From: an uncultured Desulfobulbaceae bacterium
GTDB lineage: Bacteria; Desulfobacterota; Desulfobulbia; Desulfobulbales; BM004
Length of the DNA: 53,754 nt
Direction of reading: 5' to 3'
Assembly: GCA_947259115.1 (NCBI GenBank)
Contig: CAMYKS010000040.1
Span: forward strand, 1 to 53,754
Within the stretch, counting starts at the first letter, position 1, and every line of letters begins with the position of its first letter. Shown here in pieces: positions 24,249 through 33,194 of this stretch. Both the position numbers and the translations under genes were made by a program. The notes under the pieces were generated by a model. The model did not search any database. It saw only the letters and a program-made list of their open reading frames with translations, and had not been told where the DNA came from.

Positions 24249-25457
24249 CTATTTTTGTTCTTTTTCTTGCAGTTTGTTCTTGAGGATTTCGCCAAGTGTA
24301 CCCAAGGAATCAGGGGCTGCCGGTTGTTTCTGTTTCTGCATATATTGCCTGACATCAGCACCTTCTTTTTCAGCAGCTTCCTCTTTCGTCATATCTCCGG
24401 CAAGGGCTAAAGATATGCGCTTTTGTTCCGCATCTGTTTCCTCAATCTTTACCTCAACTGTCTGACCCTCTTCAACAACCTCCTTGGGGTGATTGATTCT
24501 CCTGCCGCCACCAAGCTTGGAAATATGAATGAGCCCGTCAATCCCGGCAGCAAGATTCACAAATGCACCAAATTTTGCCAACCTGATAACTTTGCCCGTA
24601 TGAAAGGAGCCCGCAGGAAATTGCTTGTCAATATCCTGCCAGGGATCGGGCAAGGCCTGTTTGAGGCTGAACGAGAAGCGGTCATTTTCCCAGTCGAGCT
24701 TCAGGATTACCACCTCCACTTCCTGTTCTTCTGTCAGGACTTCTCGAATATCCTCGGTTCTGGACCAACCGATCTCAGAGATTGGTATAAGTCCCTCTAT
24801 GCCGTCAGCATCAACAAATGCCCCGAAATCTTTTATCGTGGTAATTTTTCCTTTGACAGTCATGCCCTCCTGCAGGTGTTTTTGCAGCTCCTGCCGCTTT
24901 TCCTCTCTTTCCTCTTCAAGAATAATACGCCGGGAAAGGACGATATTGCGGCCGCCCTCACTGAATTTCGTGATCTTAAAAAGCATATGCTCGCCAATAT
25001 ACTCCTCGGGATCAGCAACTCTTCTCAGGCCCATCTGGGAGTAGGGGCAGAATGTCCTGACATTGCCGGCAACAGTAATTTCAAATCCTCCCTTTATTTC
25101 TTTTTTAACAAGTCCTTCCAGGGGAATGCTGCTGCGGTATGCTTCTTCCAGGTGTGCCTTTGAGGTGGAACCGCCGCCGATCTTGGTTGTGAACATCATC
25201 TCGTTATGGGCCGCAGAAAGAAAGTACACCTCCAGGGTATCGCCGGCTTTGACAGTCACAGCACCTGTTTCGTCTTCCAGTTCCTTGCGCTCCAGGAAGC
25301 CTTCACTCTTTCCGCCCACATCAAGGAAGATGGAGTCCTGGGAAATATCAACCACTGTTGCCTGTATTTTTTGGCCGGGTGAAAATTGTTTTTGGGTTAT
25401 GGTGTCATCTTTGAAAAGATCAGCAAAACTTTCATGACCGGAAGTGGAGTCTGACAT
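24249..25457 (-). CDS. S1-domain RNA-binding protein (ribosomal protein S1-like)
   Basis: This 402-aa protein has four OB-fold S1 repeats at about 27-95, 110-180, 196-265 and 283-352. The third (GMTVKGKITTIKDFGAFVDADGIEGLIPISEIGW) and fourth (GKVIRLAKFGAFVNLAAGIDGLIHISKL) are closest to consensus. The C-terminus is charged. Bacterial S1 usually has six repeats, so this is a shorter S1-like translation or RNA-binding factor; a full-length rpsA probably lies elsewhere. AGGTGATATT precedes the ATG. Confidence 0.88.
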   Translation of the reverse strand: MSDSTSGHESFADLFKDDTITQKQFSPGQKIQATVVDISQDSIFLDVGGKSEGFLERKELEDETGAVTVKAGDTLEVYFLSAAHNEMMFTTKIGGGSTSKAHLEEAYRSSIPLEGLVKKEIKGGFEITVAGNVRTFCPYSQMGLRRVADPEEYIGEHMLFKITKFSEGGRNIVLSRRIILEEEREEKRQELQKHLQEGMTVKGKITTIKDFGAFVDADGIEGLIPISEIGWSRTEDIREVLTEEQEVEVVILKLDWENDRFSFSLKQALPDPWQDIDKQFPAGSFHTGKVIRLAKFGAFVNLAAGIDGLIHISKLGGGRRINHPKEVVEEGQTVEVKIEETDAEQKRISLALAGDMTKEEAAEKEGADVRQYMQKQKQPAAPDSLGTLGEILKNKLQEKEQK

Positions 25458-25537
25458 AATATCACCTGTGGGAATTTGAAGGTTTATGAGTGGAAAAATT
25501 AAACTACTTTATCCTTGTTTTATTTCAGTACAGAAAA

Positions 25538-25800
25538 CCTGGTCCTCAGGGCCAGGTCAGAGACAGTGGGCTCAGCCTGAATCTTGAATAGGGTAGTGCA
25601 AAAGGCACAAAGGCACAAAGTTTTTAAAGCGGACTTGATACTTTTCATAAGAATACAAAGAACTCTGTCTTCCCTATTTGCATCGTTTTTTTACTTTGTG
25701 CCTTTGTTTCTTTGTCCCTTTGTGCCTAAAAATTAAATAAGTTGTACGCGGCAGCAGCCTCTTCAAGAGGCGAGTCAAAGCCGGGTCCTCAGGACCAGGA
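25538..25800. repeat. Repeat-rich intergenic region
   Basis: Two copies of a GGTCCTCAGG(A/G)CC palindrome lie at 25541-25553 and 25784-25796. A GCACAAAGGCACAAAG tandem is at about 25604-25619, with an inverted counterpart (TTTGTCCCTTTGTGCC) at about 25711-25726. A GCCTCTTCAAGAGGC hairpin is at 25757-25771. The region lies between the radical SAM gene end and the S1 gene start and has no plausible coding sequence. Confidence 0.7.
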
Positions 25801-25817
25801 TTTTTTACTTTACTATA

Positions 25818-27698
25818 TTAATAATCCCTGAGATGTACCGCCAGGGCAAGGTATTTATTATTTTCGACAAATAAAACCCGTTTCATTTTCAGATCATCGA
25901 GAAAAGAAAGAATCTTTTGGGGAGGTATGTCCGGAAACTTCTTAAATAAATCTGTGTCCGTTCTGATATGCGTACAGAATAAGTAGAGCTGCCGTGAAGT
26001 GCCTTTCAACCTGTGGTGCAGAATTTTCCCTTCAGGCAGTTCCTGGCTGATGAGAAGAAAATCACCTCCGTCCCGATAGTAAAGAAGAGGTTTCTGAAAA
26101 ACTTCCTGCTTTCTTTTTTCATGGTATTGCTGCCATTTTTTTACTTTCTGCAAAACCGGTTTCCATATCTTGCGCTGCTTTATCCTGTCGCCCCTGTAAT
26201 CCTTTACCAGGAGGTTAATTTTTTTGAGGATGGATTCTGGAAAAAGTCTGCCATTATTTGCATGGTTGACGATTGCCCTGATGCCGTATTTTTGCGGGTC
26301 CCTATGGATCGGGCTGTCATGCCCCAGGAAAAAAGTGGCAGTGGCAAGGGGGCGATATGGGAAGATGTAGTCAAGATTCTTAAGGGTTTCGTCAACTTCA
26401 GCTTGACTGCTGCCGGGAAATTGCAGGATGAGGTTCCCTTTCAATACAAGAGAGTTCTCTTGGGCCCCACGCATGGTTGCAATGTTTTCAATGACACTGA
26501 CACCCTTGTGCATTTTTTGCAGAAGGCTGCTGCTGAGCGATTCAATGCCGACCTGGATGGTGCTTAGCCCTCCCCGGTGATAGATGGAAAAAATGTCAGC
26601 AAGGGGTTTGGGACCTTTCAGCGAGCGAATTTCGGCAAAAAAATTAAAATCAGCATGATGCTCCCCGCTCATTTCAAAAAAATCCAGGGCCTCTTTAGGA
26701 GGCAGCATATTGTCTACGAAAGTAAAATCAAGGCAGGTATGCCTGGCGCTGAGGGTTTTTACCTCGTGCATCACCTTTGCCGCTTCTTTACTGCGGTAAC
26801 CGCACCACTGCAGGTTGAGATTGCAGAATGAACATTTATTCCACCAGCAGCCACGGGAAAATTCTATTGGCAGGACAGGAATAAACGGTGTCTGTGCAAA
26901 CCATTTTTTCTGTTCTGAAAAATAGTTATTATAGTCAGGGACAGGTAAATCATCCAGCGAGGATAACTGACCGGCATGAATTTTTTTTGGACGCTGCGGT
27001 GCATCTTGTCTGCCGGTTTTTCTCGAAAGAATATTTTCGGGCAGGGCAGTGGCATGGAGCCCTGAAATAAAGGCGCAAAGGGCCAGAAGACCACTTTCGC
27101 CTTCACCTCCGATGACATAATCAATGAAATGAAAAGCATCCAGTAATGACTTTCCGGCATCGGACCCGCATGAAGAACCACCAAAGACGATTAGCGCCTG
27201 AGGGTGTTTCTTTTTAATTGCCCTGGCAGCTGCAAGTGAAGCAAAAAGCTGATGGAAGCAGACCGAAAATCCTATAATAGCATACTGTGACCAGTTGTAC
27301 CTTTTGACCCAGTTTGTCAGCTGATTATCCAGGCACTCGGTCAAATTATTATAATGGAAGGACGATCTTATTTCCGGGGCCGCTTTTTTAACATACTTCA
27401 TTGCAAGAACTTCGGCAGGTGCAGCCTGTTCAGGAAAAACCAGCGGAGCATAGAGGGCTTCGCTGACCCAGGGATTCCGGCTGATCCAGTGATACAGGTC
27501 CGGGCTCAGGAGAGATGCCACTTCCAGGTAGGGATGACTTGTGGCCACTGAAAGATCAGTGCTTCTGCTGTCAAGATACGCTTTTAAGGCGCCAAGCTGA
27601 ATGGAGGGCCTGTTAAACAGGGCCCACGGCATGGATATGAGGTTGATTTTCAGCTGCCTGGTATGAGGAGGGGTGTTTGTCCGGGAATTCAAAATCAA
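25818..27698 (-). CDS. B12-binding-type radical SAM protein with CX4CX2C cluster motif
   Basis: A 626-aa protein with an N-terminal alpha/beta domain of the cobalamin-binding type (strands FSVCFHQLFASLAAARAIKKKHP, VIGGEGESG) and a radical SAM barrel starting at SRGCWWNKCSFCNLN. The three cysteines are spaced CX4CX2C rather than CX3CX2C. The surroundings (GCWW..C.FCNLN...YRSK) resemble RiPP-maturase radical SAM C-methyltransferases, but no precursor peptide is visible nearby, so the substrate is unknown. The start may be the TTG at 27698; no ATG precedes the conserved INLISMPW. It follows lolA by 19 bp and is probably co-transcribed with murI-lolA. Confidence 0.78.
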   Translation of the reverse strand: MILNSRTNTPPHTRQLKINLISMPWALFNRPSIQLGALKAYLDSRSTDLSVATSHPYLEVASLLSPDLYHWISRNPWVSEALYAPLVFPEQAAPAEVLAMKYVKKAAPEIRSSFHYNNLTECLDNQLTNWVKRYNWSQYAIIGFSVCFHQLFASLAAARAIKKKHPQALIVFGGSSCGSDAGKSLLDAFHFIDYVIGGEGESGLLALCAFISGLHATALPENILSRKTGRQDAPQRPKKIHAGQLSSLDDLPVPDYNNYFSEQKKWFAQTPFIPVLPIEFSRGCWWNKCSFCNLNLQWCGYRSKEAAKVMHEVKTLSARHTCLDFTFVDNMLPPKEALDFFEMSGEHHADFNFFAEIRSLKGPKPLADIFSIYHRGGLSTIQVGIESLSSSLLQKMHKGVSVIENIATMRGAQENSLVLKGNLILQFPGSSQAEVDETLKNLDYIFPYRPLATATFFLGHDSPIHRDPQKYGIRAIVNHANNGRLFPESILKKINLLVKDYRGDRIKQRKIWKPVLQKVKKWQQYHEKRKQEVFQKPLLYYRDGGDFLLISQELPEGKILHHRLKGTSRQLYLFCTHIRTDTDLFKKFPDIPPQKILSFLDDLKMKRVLFVENNKYLALAVHLRDY

Positions 27699-27717
27699 CT
27701 GTCAGCTGCAGCTGTTA

Positions 27718-28431
27718 TTACTGTTCAATGATTTCAGTATTTGCCGGCGGTATGAAATAAAACAGATCTTCTTTTATCGCCCGGCTGCCATATGTATCGG
27801 AATCTATTTGTATATTGTCAAAGAATAGATCAGTAACCGTTTCAAAATGATCGACTATCTGCAGATGTGTGATCAGGAATGTATCCCGGGTTATCCAGGC
27901 GTGTATAGAGGAGACATGGGGATGTGAAGATTTTGGAATGAACTTGATGAGAAAGGAATTTTCCAGATTATCAGTAAAGTCAGGCTCGCTGATTTCAAAA
28001 TCCCTCAATATGTCTCCGGTACCTGCAAAGAATGAATAGGTGACATCTGATTGTAAATAATCCTTGGCATTGCTTACAATCATTTGATTGTTTTTTTCAA
28101 AATACATGGAGATTGTCTCCCCGTCACTTGTGAGAACCTGGTAATCCGGAGTAATATAGTCCCACCGCATCCGGCCGGGCTTGCGAAACAGCATGGTACC
28201 GGTGCCCTGCCGCACGCGGGAGGTTAATTTCATCGCAGTTGTCTGCTTGAAATCAGCAACCAGGCTTGTGGCATTTTCGTAGGTGCTCTGCAGTTTTTTC
28301 GCCACCTGGAGGGCATCCATGGTCTGTCCTGTTGCCAGTGCCGGCAGCACCAGTAAAGCAGTGAGCAGGAGCGTATGCTTTATTACTTGGATAGTGCGTA
28401 AATATGAACAATAAAAAGAAGAAATAAACAT
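27718..28431 (-). CDS. lolA: Outer-membrane lipoprotein carrier protein LolA
   Basis: This 237-aa periplasmic chaperone ferries lipoproteins from the inner to the outer membrane. It has a signal sequence ending near ALATG, then the LolA half-barrel signature: LVADFKQTTAMKLTSRVRQGTGTMLFRKPGRMRWDYITPD and later ITHLQIVDHFETVTDLFFDNI. The ATG at 28431 was chosen, 5 bp after the murI stop; a TTG at 28440 overlapping murI is possible. It is in an operon with murI and the radical SAM gene. Confidence 0.9.
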   Translation of the reverse strand: MFISSFYCSYLRTIQVIKHTLLLTALLVLPALATGQTMDALQVAKKLQSTYENATSLVADFKQTTAMKLTSRVRQGTGTMLFRKPGRMRWDYITPDYQVLTSDGETISMYFEKNNQMIVSNAKDYLQSDVTYSFFAGTGDILRDFEISEPDFTDNLENSFLIKFIPKSSHPHVSSIHAWITRDTFLITHLQIVDHFETVTDLFFDNIQIDSDTYGSRAIKEDLFYFIPPANTEIIEQ

Positions 28432-28436
28432 AGCTG

Positions 28437-29219
28437 TCAAACCTTTATTAAGTCTATATGGCGTCCAAATATCTGTTCAGCAGTAGCAGCAGCAGCTTTA
28501 GTCATATCGGAAACAAAATATTTGTTTTCATTGCCACGTTGAATGGTTTCATGAATAGCTGGCTTTGCAGTCAGGTATTTTTGTAAAGTCAGCCCAACCT
28601 CTATGGAGGAGTCAATGAGCCTGACCCTGCTTTTGCCCATGCGATGCCCGATAAGATCTTTCAGCAGAGGATAATGCGTGCAGCCCAGGACAAGGGTATC
28701 TATCTGTTTGTGTTTCAGGGGTGTGAGGTATTTTCGTAATATCATTTTTGTCTCACGTGCATTCAGCCAGCCTTCCTCAACAAGGGGCACAAGAAGGGGG
28801 CATGCCTTGGAAAAAACACGGAATTCCGGGGCCTGCTGTTTGATTTTTTGTTCATAAATGGTGGAGCGTATGGTAGCTCTGGTTCCTATCACGCCTATAT
28901 TGCCGGAAACTGTTGAGGATACGGCACGCTCAACGGCAGGGGTGATGACTTCGAAAATGGGTACAGCAAATTTCCGGCGCAGGATATCCGAGGCAACACT
29001 TGCCGCGGAGTTACAGGCAATAATGATAATTCCGGCGCCATGCTCGATGAGAAACTCGGTGTTAGCAATCGAGTATTCAATAATGGCTTCAGGACTCTTG
29101 CTGCCATAAGGTGTTCGCGCCAGGTCACCATAATAGATGATTTGATTCCCAGGGAGCAGGGTTTCAACTGCACGGGCGACCGTCATGCCCCCAACCCCTG
29201 AATCGAAAATTCCAATCAT
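28437..29219 (-). CDS. murI: Glutamate racemase
   Basis: A 260-aa cytoplasmic enzyme making D-glutamate for peptidoglycan. Signature elements are FDSGVGG, the first catalytic Cys in IIACNSAA, and the second in LVLGCTHYP. Length and order are those of the family. It is the first gene of a murI-lolA-radical SAM run, with very short spacing to lolA. Confidence 0.95.
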   Translation of the reverse strand: MIGIFDSGVGGMTVARAVETLLPGNQIIYYGDLARTPYGSKSPEAIIEYSIANTEFLIEHGAGIIIIACNSAASVASDILRRKFAVPIFEVITPAVERAVSSTVSGNIGVIGTRATIRSTIYEQKIKQQAPEFRVFSKACPLLVPLVEEGWLNARETKMILRKYLTPLKHKQIDTLVLGCTHYPLLKDLIGHRMGKSRVRLIDSSIEVGLTLQKYLTAKPAIHETIQRGNENKYFVSDMTKAAAATAEQIFGRHIDLIKV

Positions 29220-29474
29220 AGTTGTAATGAACTTACTTATTCGTGCCGCTGCACATTTATAATATAATGCATGTTTCCTGAAATAAACAGAATGCCGGTC
29301 AGGTACAGAAAATTCAGGGGACCGATTATCTGAAAGGGCGAAAGTACTACTTTAAAGGATAACTGTCCACATAACAGTTGCACTCTATAATCCGCGGCAG
29401 GTCTGTTTTTTAAAAAAGGCATTGTTGCTCTGCATTGGAGAATTAAAGATGCTCATTTATGAGGCAGGCATTAA

Positions 29475-29945
29475 TTATTTTTTCTTTGCAGAAGATTTTG
29501 TTTTGCGTTTTGTTCTCTGTGCTATTGCTTTACGTAAATTGTCCGGCAGGCCCCGTGCCTTGCCCGCTTTTTTTCTTCTATCGGATAAGGACTTGGCGCA
29601 AAGCGGTTGGCGCAGTGAAAAGCCATGCTTGACACGATATTCCCTGCTGGTCAACCCATGGGATTTCAAATGCTTGGGGGAAAGCATCTTGAACTCTTCG
29701 CCGCATTCGAGACAGATCACCTTGTTTTTTTGCAGGGATTTTTCAGGAGTCAGGGCAAGTGCTTTTGTTTTTGAACCAGGGACGCTTAATCCTTCTTGTG
29801 GAGTTTGAATTTCCACAGACTGGAGTTCCTGCAGTGTTTTAAATGTATTTTGCAGCGACAGGGTTACTTCCTCAGTGGTCATGCCCGTTGAACTGCATTG
29901 TGACTGTATAATATCGGCTGCCATTTCAACGAGGGTTTTGCCCAT
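29475..29945 (-). CDS. MucR/Ros-family zinc-finger transcriptional regulator
   Basis: This 156-aa DNA-binding protein starts at the ATG at 29945 (MGKTLVEMAADIIQSQ, the usual MucR opening), nine bases after GGAGG. A zinc finger CLECGEEFKMLSPKHLKSHG is followed by LTSREYRVKHGF, the classic Ros/MucR motif, and a Lys/Arg-rich tail. Relatives control exopolysaccharide and cell-surface genes. It is a single gene with 255 and 474 bp gaps around it. Confidence 0.9.
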   Translation of the reverse strand: MGKTLVEMAADIIQSQCSSTGMTTEEVTLSLQNTFKTLQELQSVEIQTPQEGLSVPGSKTKALALTPEKSLQKNKVICLECGEEFKMLSPKHLKSHGLTSREYRVKHGFSLRQPLCAKSLSDRRKKAGKARGLPDNLRKAIAQRTKRKTKSSAKKK

Positions 29946-30296
29946 GATGTCATCCTCCATAAATGAGTATTTACATTCAGAAAAAAATAAGTCTCTTGCA
30001 ACAACTGAAGTTTGTATAATTGCAGTTAGTTATTGCATAAAAACTGAAAAAGCAAGCAATTATTCATAAAATCATCTGATACTACTCAATGTGCAGATAT
30101 GCCACTACTATATGAACTCTGTTTGGTTTGAAAAATTTAACGTGACTGCAGCAAATTATACAAACCATCAAACATGGCATGGAAAAGAATGTGCATTATT
30201 CCCGTTTGGACATGATAAATAAAAAGAAGAGGAAATTTGCATTGTTGAACAGTAAATTGTTAATTTAACTTTTTTGTACAAAAAAAATATACTGCA

Positions 30297-30325
30297 TTGA
30301 CAACAGCGGACATCGAAATTAATAT
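30297..30325 (+). promoter_or_regulatory. Sigma-70 promoter of the FmdB-type gene
   Basis: TTGACA (30297-30302), a 17-bp spacer and TAATAT (30320-30325). Two copies of the palindrome CAATATTG (30351-30358, 30362-30369) follow shortly and may be an operator. The 29961-30434 gap otherwise shows no gene. Confidence 0.65.
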
Positions 30326-30434
30326 TTGCCCCCGAAGAAGAGTTGTAGGGCAATATTGAGACAATATTGTCATTTGAACCAATCATTTCCCCAGCAAACT
30401 GGGGCTGTATTTATTCACCGGAGTATGACGCGAA

Positions 30435-30773
30435 ATGCCAATCTATGAATATGAATGCACATCATGCTGTACTGTTATTGAAGTTTTTCAACGAATGACT
30501 GAAGATCCATTGACAACCTGTCCTGAATGTTCAGGGTCTATCAAAAAACTTATGTCCATGAGTTCTTTTAAGCTCAAGGGTGGGGGCTGGTACGCTGATG
30601 GGTACAGCAGCACTTCATGTAATAGTTCGGGCTCTGCCACAAGCGATACAGCCTCAAAAAGCTCTTCAGAGAAGACTGAAAAAAAGACAGGCAGTTCCAA
30701 AGATTCTTCTTCGCCCGCTAAAGACTCTTCTGCACCCTCTAAAAGCAAAGAAAGTTGCTCTGCAGCAACCTGA
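30435..30773 (+). CDS. FmdB-family zinc-ribbon protein
   Basis: A 112-aa protein. The N-terminus MPIYEYECTSC, with CPEC about 25 residues later, forms the FmdB zinc ribbon. A Ser/Lys-rich low-complexity tail fills residues 65-112 and ends with a Cys. The family occurs in many bacteria; the exact role is unclear (regulation has been proposed). GGAG is about 12 bp upstream. Confidence 0.85.
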   Translation: MPIYEYECTSCCTVIEVFQRMTEDPLTTCPECSGSIKKLMSMSSFKLKGGGWYADGYSSTSCNSSGSATSDTASKSSSEKTEKKTGSSKDSSSPAKDSSAPSKSKESCSAAT

Positions 30774-30908
30774 TTATCCCGAATATTTCATGAACAGTTT
30801 TGAAAAATTAGTTTAAGTCTCTGTTTTTGTGGTTTAAATTTATATTTCCAGTATATATGCCCGGTTACAGTTTGTACCAGGTGACTGAATATATTTTTTC
30901 CAAAACTG

Positions 30909-31102
30909 TTCACCCTTCGGGCAAGCCGATACTTCCTTATAGACTGCAGTGTGATCCGTTTCGCATACTAAAGTATCGAAGTCTCCCTTTTCGGTCACTT
31001 ATCTGCTCAAACGACTTACACTTTGTCTATCCGGCGTCTCGATCTGCTCAAACGACTTACACTTTGTCTATCCGGCGTCTCGACCCGTGAAAAATTCGGG
31101 TT
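30909..31102 (+). repeat. MITE-like palindromic repeat, copy 3 (with internal tandem duplication)
   Basis: The same element as 10569-10726, but 41 bp of its right half (31001-31041) are exactly repeated at 31042-31082. It lies between the fmdB-type gene and the convergent queA and has no coding sequence. Confidence 0.85.
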
Positions 31103-31155
31103 ATTTCTCCAGTAAAAAATTACGCCGGTGTCTATCTTGGCAGCGCCTGCTGATT

Positions 31156-32274
31156 TCAGCAGATGATCAGCATGGCATCACCATAACTGTAAAAACGGTA
31201 GCCAAGCCGGATTGCCGTGGCGTAGGAGTCAAGAATCCGTAATCTCCCTGCAAGAGCGGAAACGAGAAAAAGAAGTGAAGAGCCCGGTAAGTGAAAATTG
31301 GTGATGAGACCGTTGACCACTTTAAAACTGTAACCGGGATAAATGTAAAGCCCGCACCAGCCCTGTTTCGCCTTTACCTGCCCGGTCTCAGTCGCAGCAA
31401 ATTCCAATGTTCGGGCCGTAGTTGTGCCGACGGTCCATACCCTGTTGCCGTTTTTCCGGGTTTGATTTATGAGAGAGGCCGTTTCCGGGCCTACATCAAC
31501 ATATTCTTCATGGATTTTATGGTCACGTATGTCATTGACCCTCACAGGTGCAAAGGTGCCGTATCCGACATGCAGAGTTATGGGAGCAGTTCGAACATTC
31601 TTCTCTTTGAGTCTGCGGAGCAAGGTTTCTGAGAAATGCAATCCTGCAGTTGGGGCAGCCACTGCTCCTGATTTTTGGGCAAAAAGAGTCTGGTAGCGTT
31701 CACAGTCTTCCGGTAGATCCGTGTCACCCCGTTGAATATACGGCGGCAGCGGAATTCTGCCACTGGTCAGAAGAATATCTTCCGGACTAAGCCCACTGCT
31801 TATGTCAAAATTGAGCTTTATACGTACCTTGCCGCCATCAAGATGCTGCAGCAGTTCTGCCTGGAGATGCTGGTTGAAAAATAGACGTGATCCCGGCTTG
31901 GGTTTTTTTGAACTTTTAAGCAGGCCGCATACCGAAAAAGACTGTTTTTCTTTTGTACCTGATTGGTCGCCAGCAGCCTCGAATGTTTCAGCATTTTTGA
32001 AATCCGGGTAATCCAACAAAAATAATTCAACTTTGCCGCCGGTATCCTTTTTACCTGCAAGTCTAGCTGGAAAAACCTTTGTATCATTGACAACAATCAG
32101 ATCACCTGGCTGGAATAAATTCAGGATATCAGTAAATTTCATATCCTGCATGAGGTTCGTGCGGCAGTCCAGGACTAAAAGCCGGGACTGTTCCCGCCTT
32201 GCAGCAGGAATCTGGGCAATCTGATTTTGCTCCAGTTCATATTGATACGATTCAATATTGAAATCAGGATTCAT
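31156..32274 (-). CDS. queA: S-adenosylmethionine:tRNA ribosyltransferase-isomerase
   Basis: A 372-aa enzyme of queuosine synthesis that transfers and isomerises the ribosyl of SAM onto preQ1-tRNA. Recognisable blocks are IAQIPAARREQSRLLVLD, PGDLIVVNDTKVFPARL, VAAPTAGLHFSE and LHVGYGTFAPV, and the end FYSYGDAMLI. The start was placed at the ATG at 32274 (MNPDFNIESYQYELEQNQIAQ); an upstream extension in the same frame has no family similarity. No tgt gene is adjacent. Confidence 0.95.
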   Translation of the reverse strand: MNPDFNIESYQYELEQNQIAQIPAARREQSRLLVLDCRTNLMQDMKFTDILNLFQPGDLIVVNDTKVFPARLAGKKDTGGKVELFLLDYPDFKNAETFEAAGDQSGTKEKQSFSVCGLLKSSKKPKPGSRLFFNQHLQAELLQHLDGGKVRIKLNFDISSGLSPEDILLTSGRIPLPPYIQRGDTDLPEDCERYQTLFAQKSGAVAAPTAGLHFSETLLRRLKEKNVRTAPITLHVGYGTFAPVRVNDIRDHKIHEEYVDVGPETASLINQTRKNGNRVWTVGTTTARTLEFAATETGQVKAKQGWCGLYIYPGYSFKVVNGLITNFHLPGSSLLFLVSALAGRLRILDSYATAIRLGYRFYSYGDAMLIIC

Positions 32275-32478
32275 GTTTTTCTCATTTGTATCGGCAGTGA
32301 AAAAATTGTTACAGGCACGAAAAAAAATGCCGCATTCCTCTCCGGGCCACAAAAATAAATATACTCCGGGCGTACTACCTGTCCACATGGTGCGGACAAA
32401 ATTGGTTGCTGAGATAACGAAAATACTCTAACTTTCCCTAACGCGCCATATAATCACGTATTCGAGCAAGAGGTCTGC

Positions 32479-33141
32479 ATGTTACTACTCGCTGTTGCCA
32501 CTGAAAAAGAAATAGTACCCTTGAAGCACTTTCTGGCAGCTGCCGACGGAGTGGAAATCCTTGTCACCGGCATGGGACCGGTTGCAACTGCTGCCAACCT
32601 CAGCCATTACCTGACCCTGCACGGCTCCAGAATCCATGCAGTACTGAATATTGGCGTGGCAGGGGCTTATGTCAACTCCGGCATAGCTATGCTTGATATT
32701 TGTCTGGCGCAACAGGAGTTTCTGGGTGATTTCGGCATCTGCATGCAGGATAATATCCAGGATTTTGATCCAGGGCTTCTTAAAACACATGACCCTTTAT
32801 TGCTTAATAATGAACTGCTTACTGGATTTGAGACCATTATAAATAAACATGGCATTGCATGTACGATCGCAAATTTTGTGACTGTTAATTGCTGCACCGG
32901 TACAACTAAGCGCGGTGATTTTTTACGGGAAAAATTCGCAGCCGGATGTGAAAACATGGAAGGGGCTGCTGTGGTAATGGTCTGTAAAAAATTTAACCTT
33001 CCCTGTTTAGAGATGCGCTGTGTCAGCAACATGGTTGAAGACCGGCATGCAGCTGCCTGGCAGCTTGCTGAAGCCATTGAGAAAATATGCCGAGTGGTCG
33101 AAATTGTACTGCCCGATCATCTGCAAAAACGTTCTAAATAA
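32479..33141 (+). CDS. mqnB: Futalosine hydrolase
   Basis: A 220-aa nucleoside-phosphorylase-superfamily enzyme that splits hypoxanthine from futalosine in the alternative menaquinone pathway. The start LAVATEKEI, the glycine-rich TGMGPVATAANL and NIGVAGAY, and ENMEGAAVVMVCKKF with VSNMVEDR are as in MqnB. Its pairing with mqnD 53 bp downstream supports MqnB over MTA/SAH nucleosidase. Confidence 0.9.
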   Translation: MLLLAVATEKEIVPLKHFLAAADGVEILVTGMGPVATAANLSHYLTLHGSRIHAVLNIGVAGAYVNSGIAMLDICLAQQEFLGDFGICMQDNIQDFDPGLLKTHDPLLLNNELLTGFETIINKHGIACTIANFVTVNCCTGTTKRGDFLREKFAAGCENMEGAAVVMVCKKFNLPCLEMRCVSNMVEDRHAAAWQLAEAIEKICRVVEIVLPDHLQKRSK

Positions 33142-33194
33142 ATTTAATTTATGCAGCAAATAAAGATGTAAACTGAATAGCAGCTGGTTTATCT

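Noticed and set aside
30168..30386. 72-codon minus-strand frame between mucR and the fmdB-type gene
   Set aside because: It lies across a plausible promoter, lacks a ribosome site and has no protein-like pattern.
32275..32388. N-terminal extension of queA
   Set aside because: The extra 38 codons have no family similarity, and the ATG at 32274 begins the conserved QueA N-terminus.
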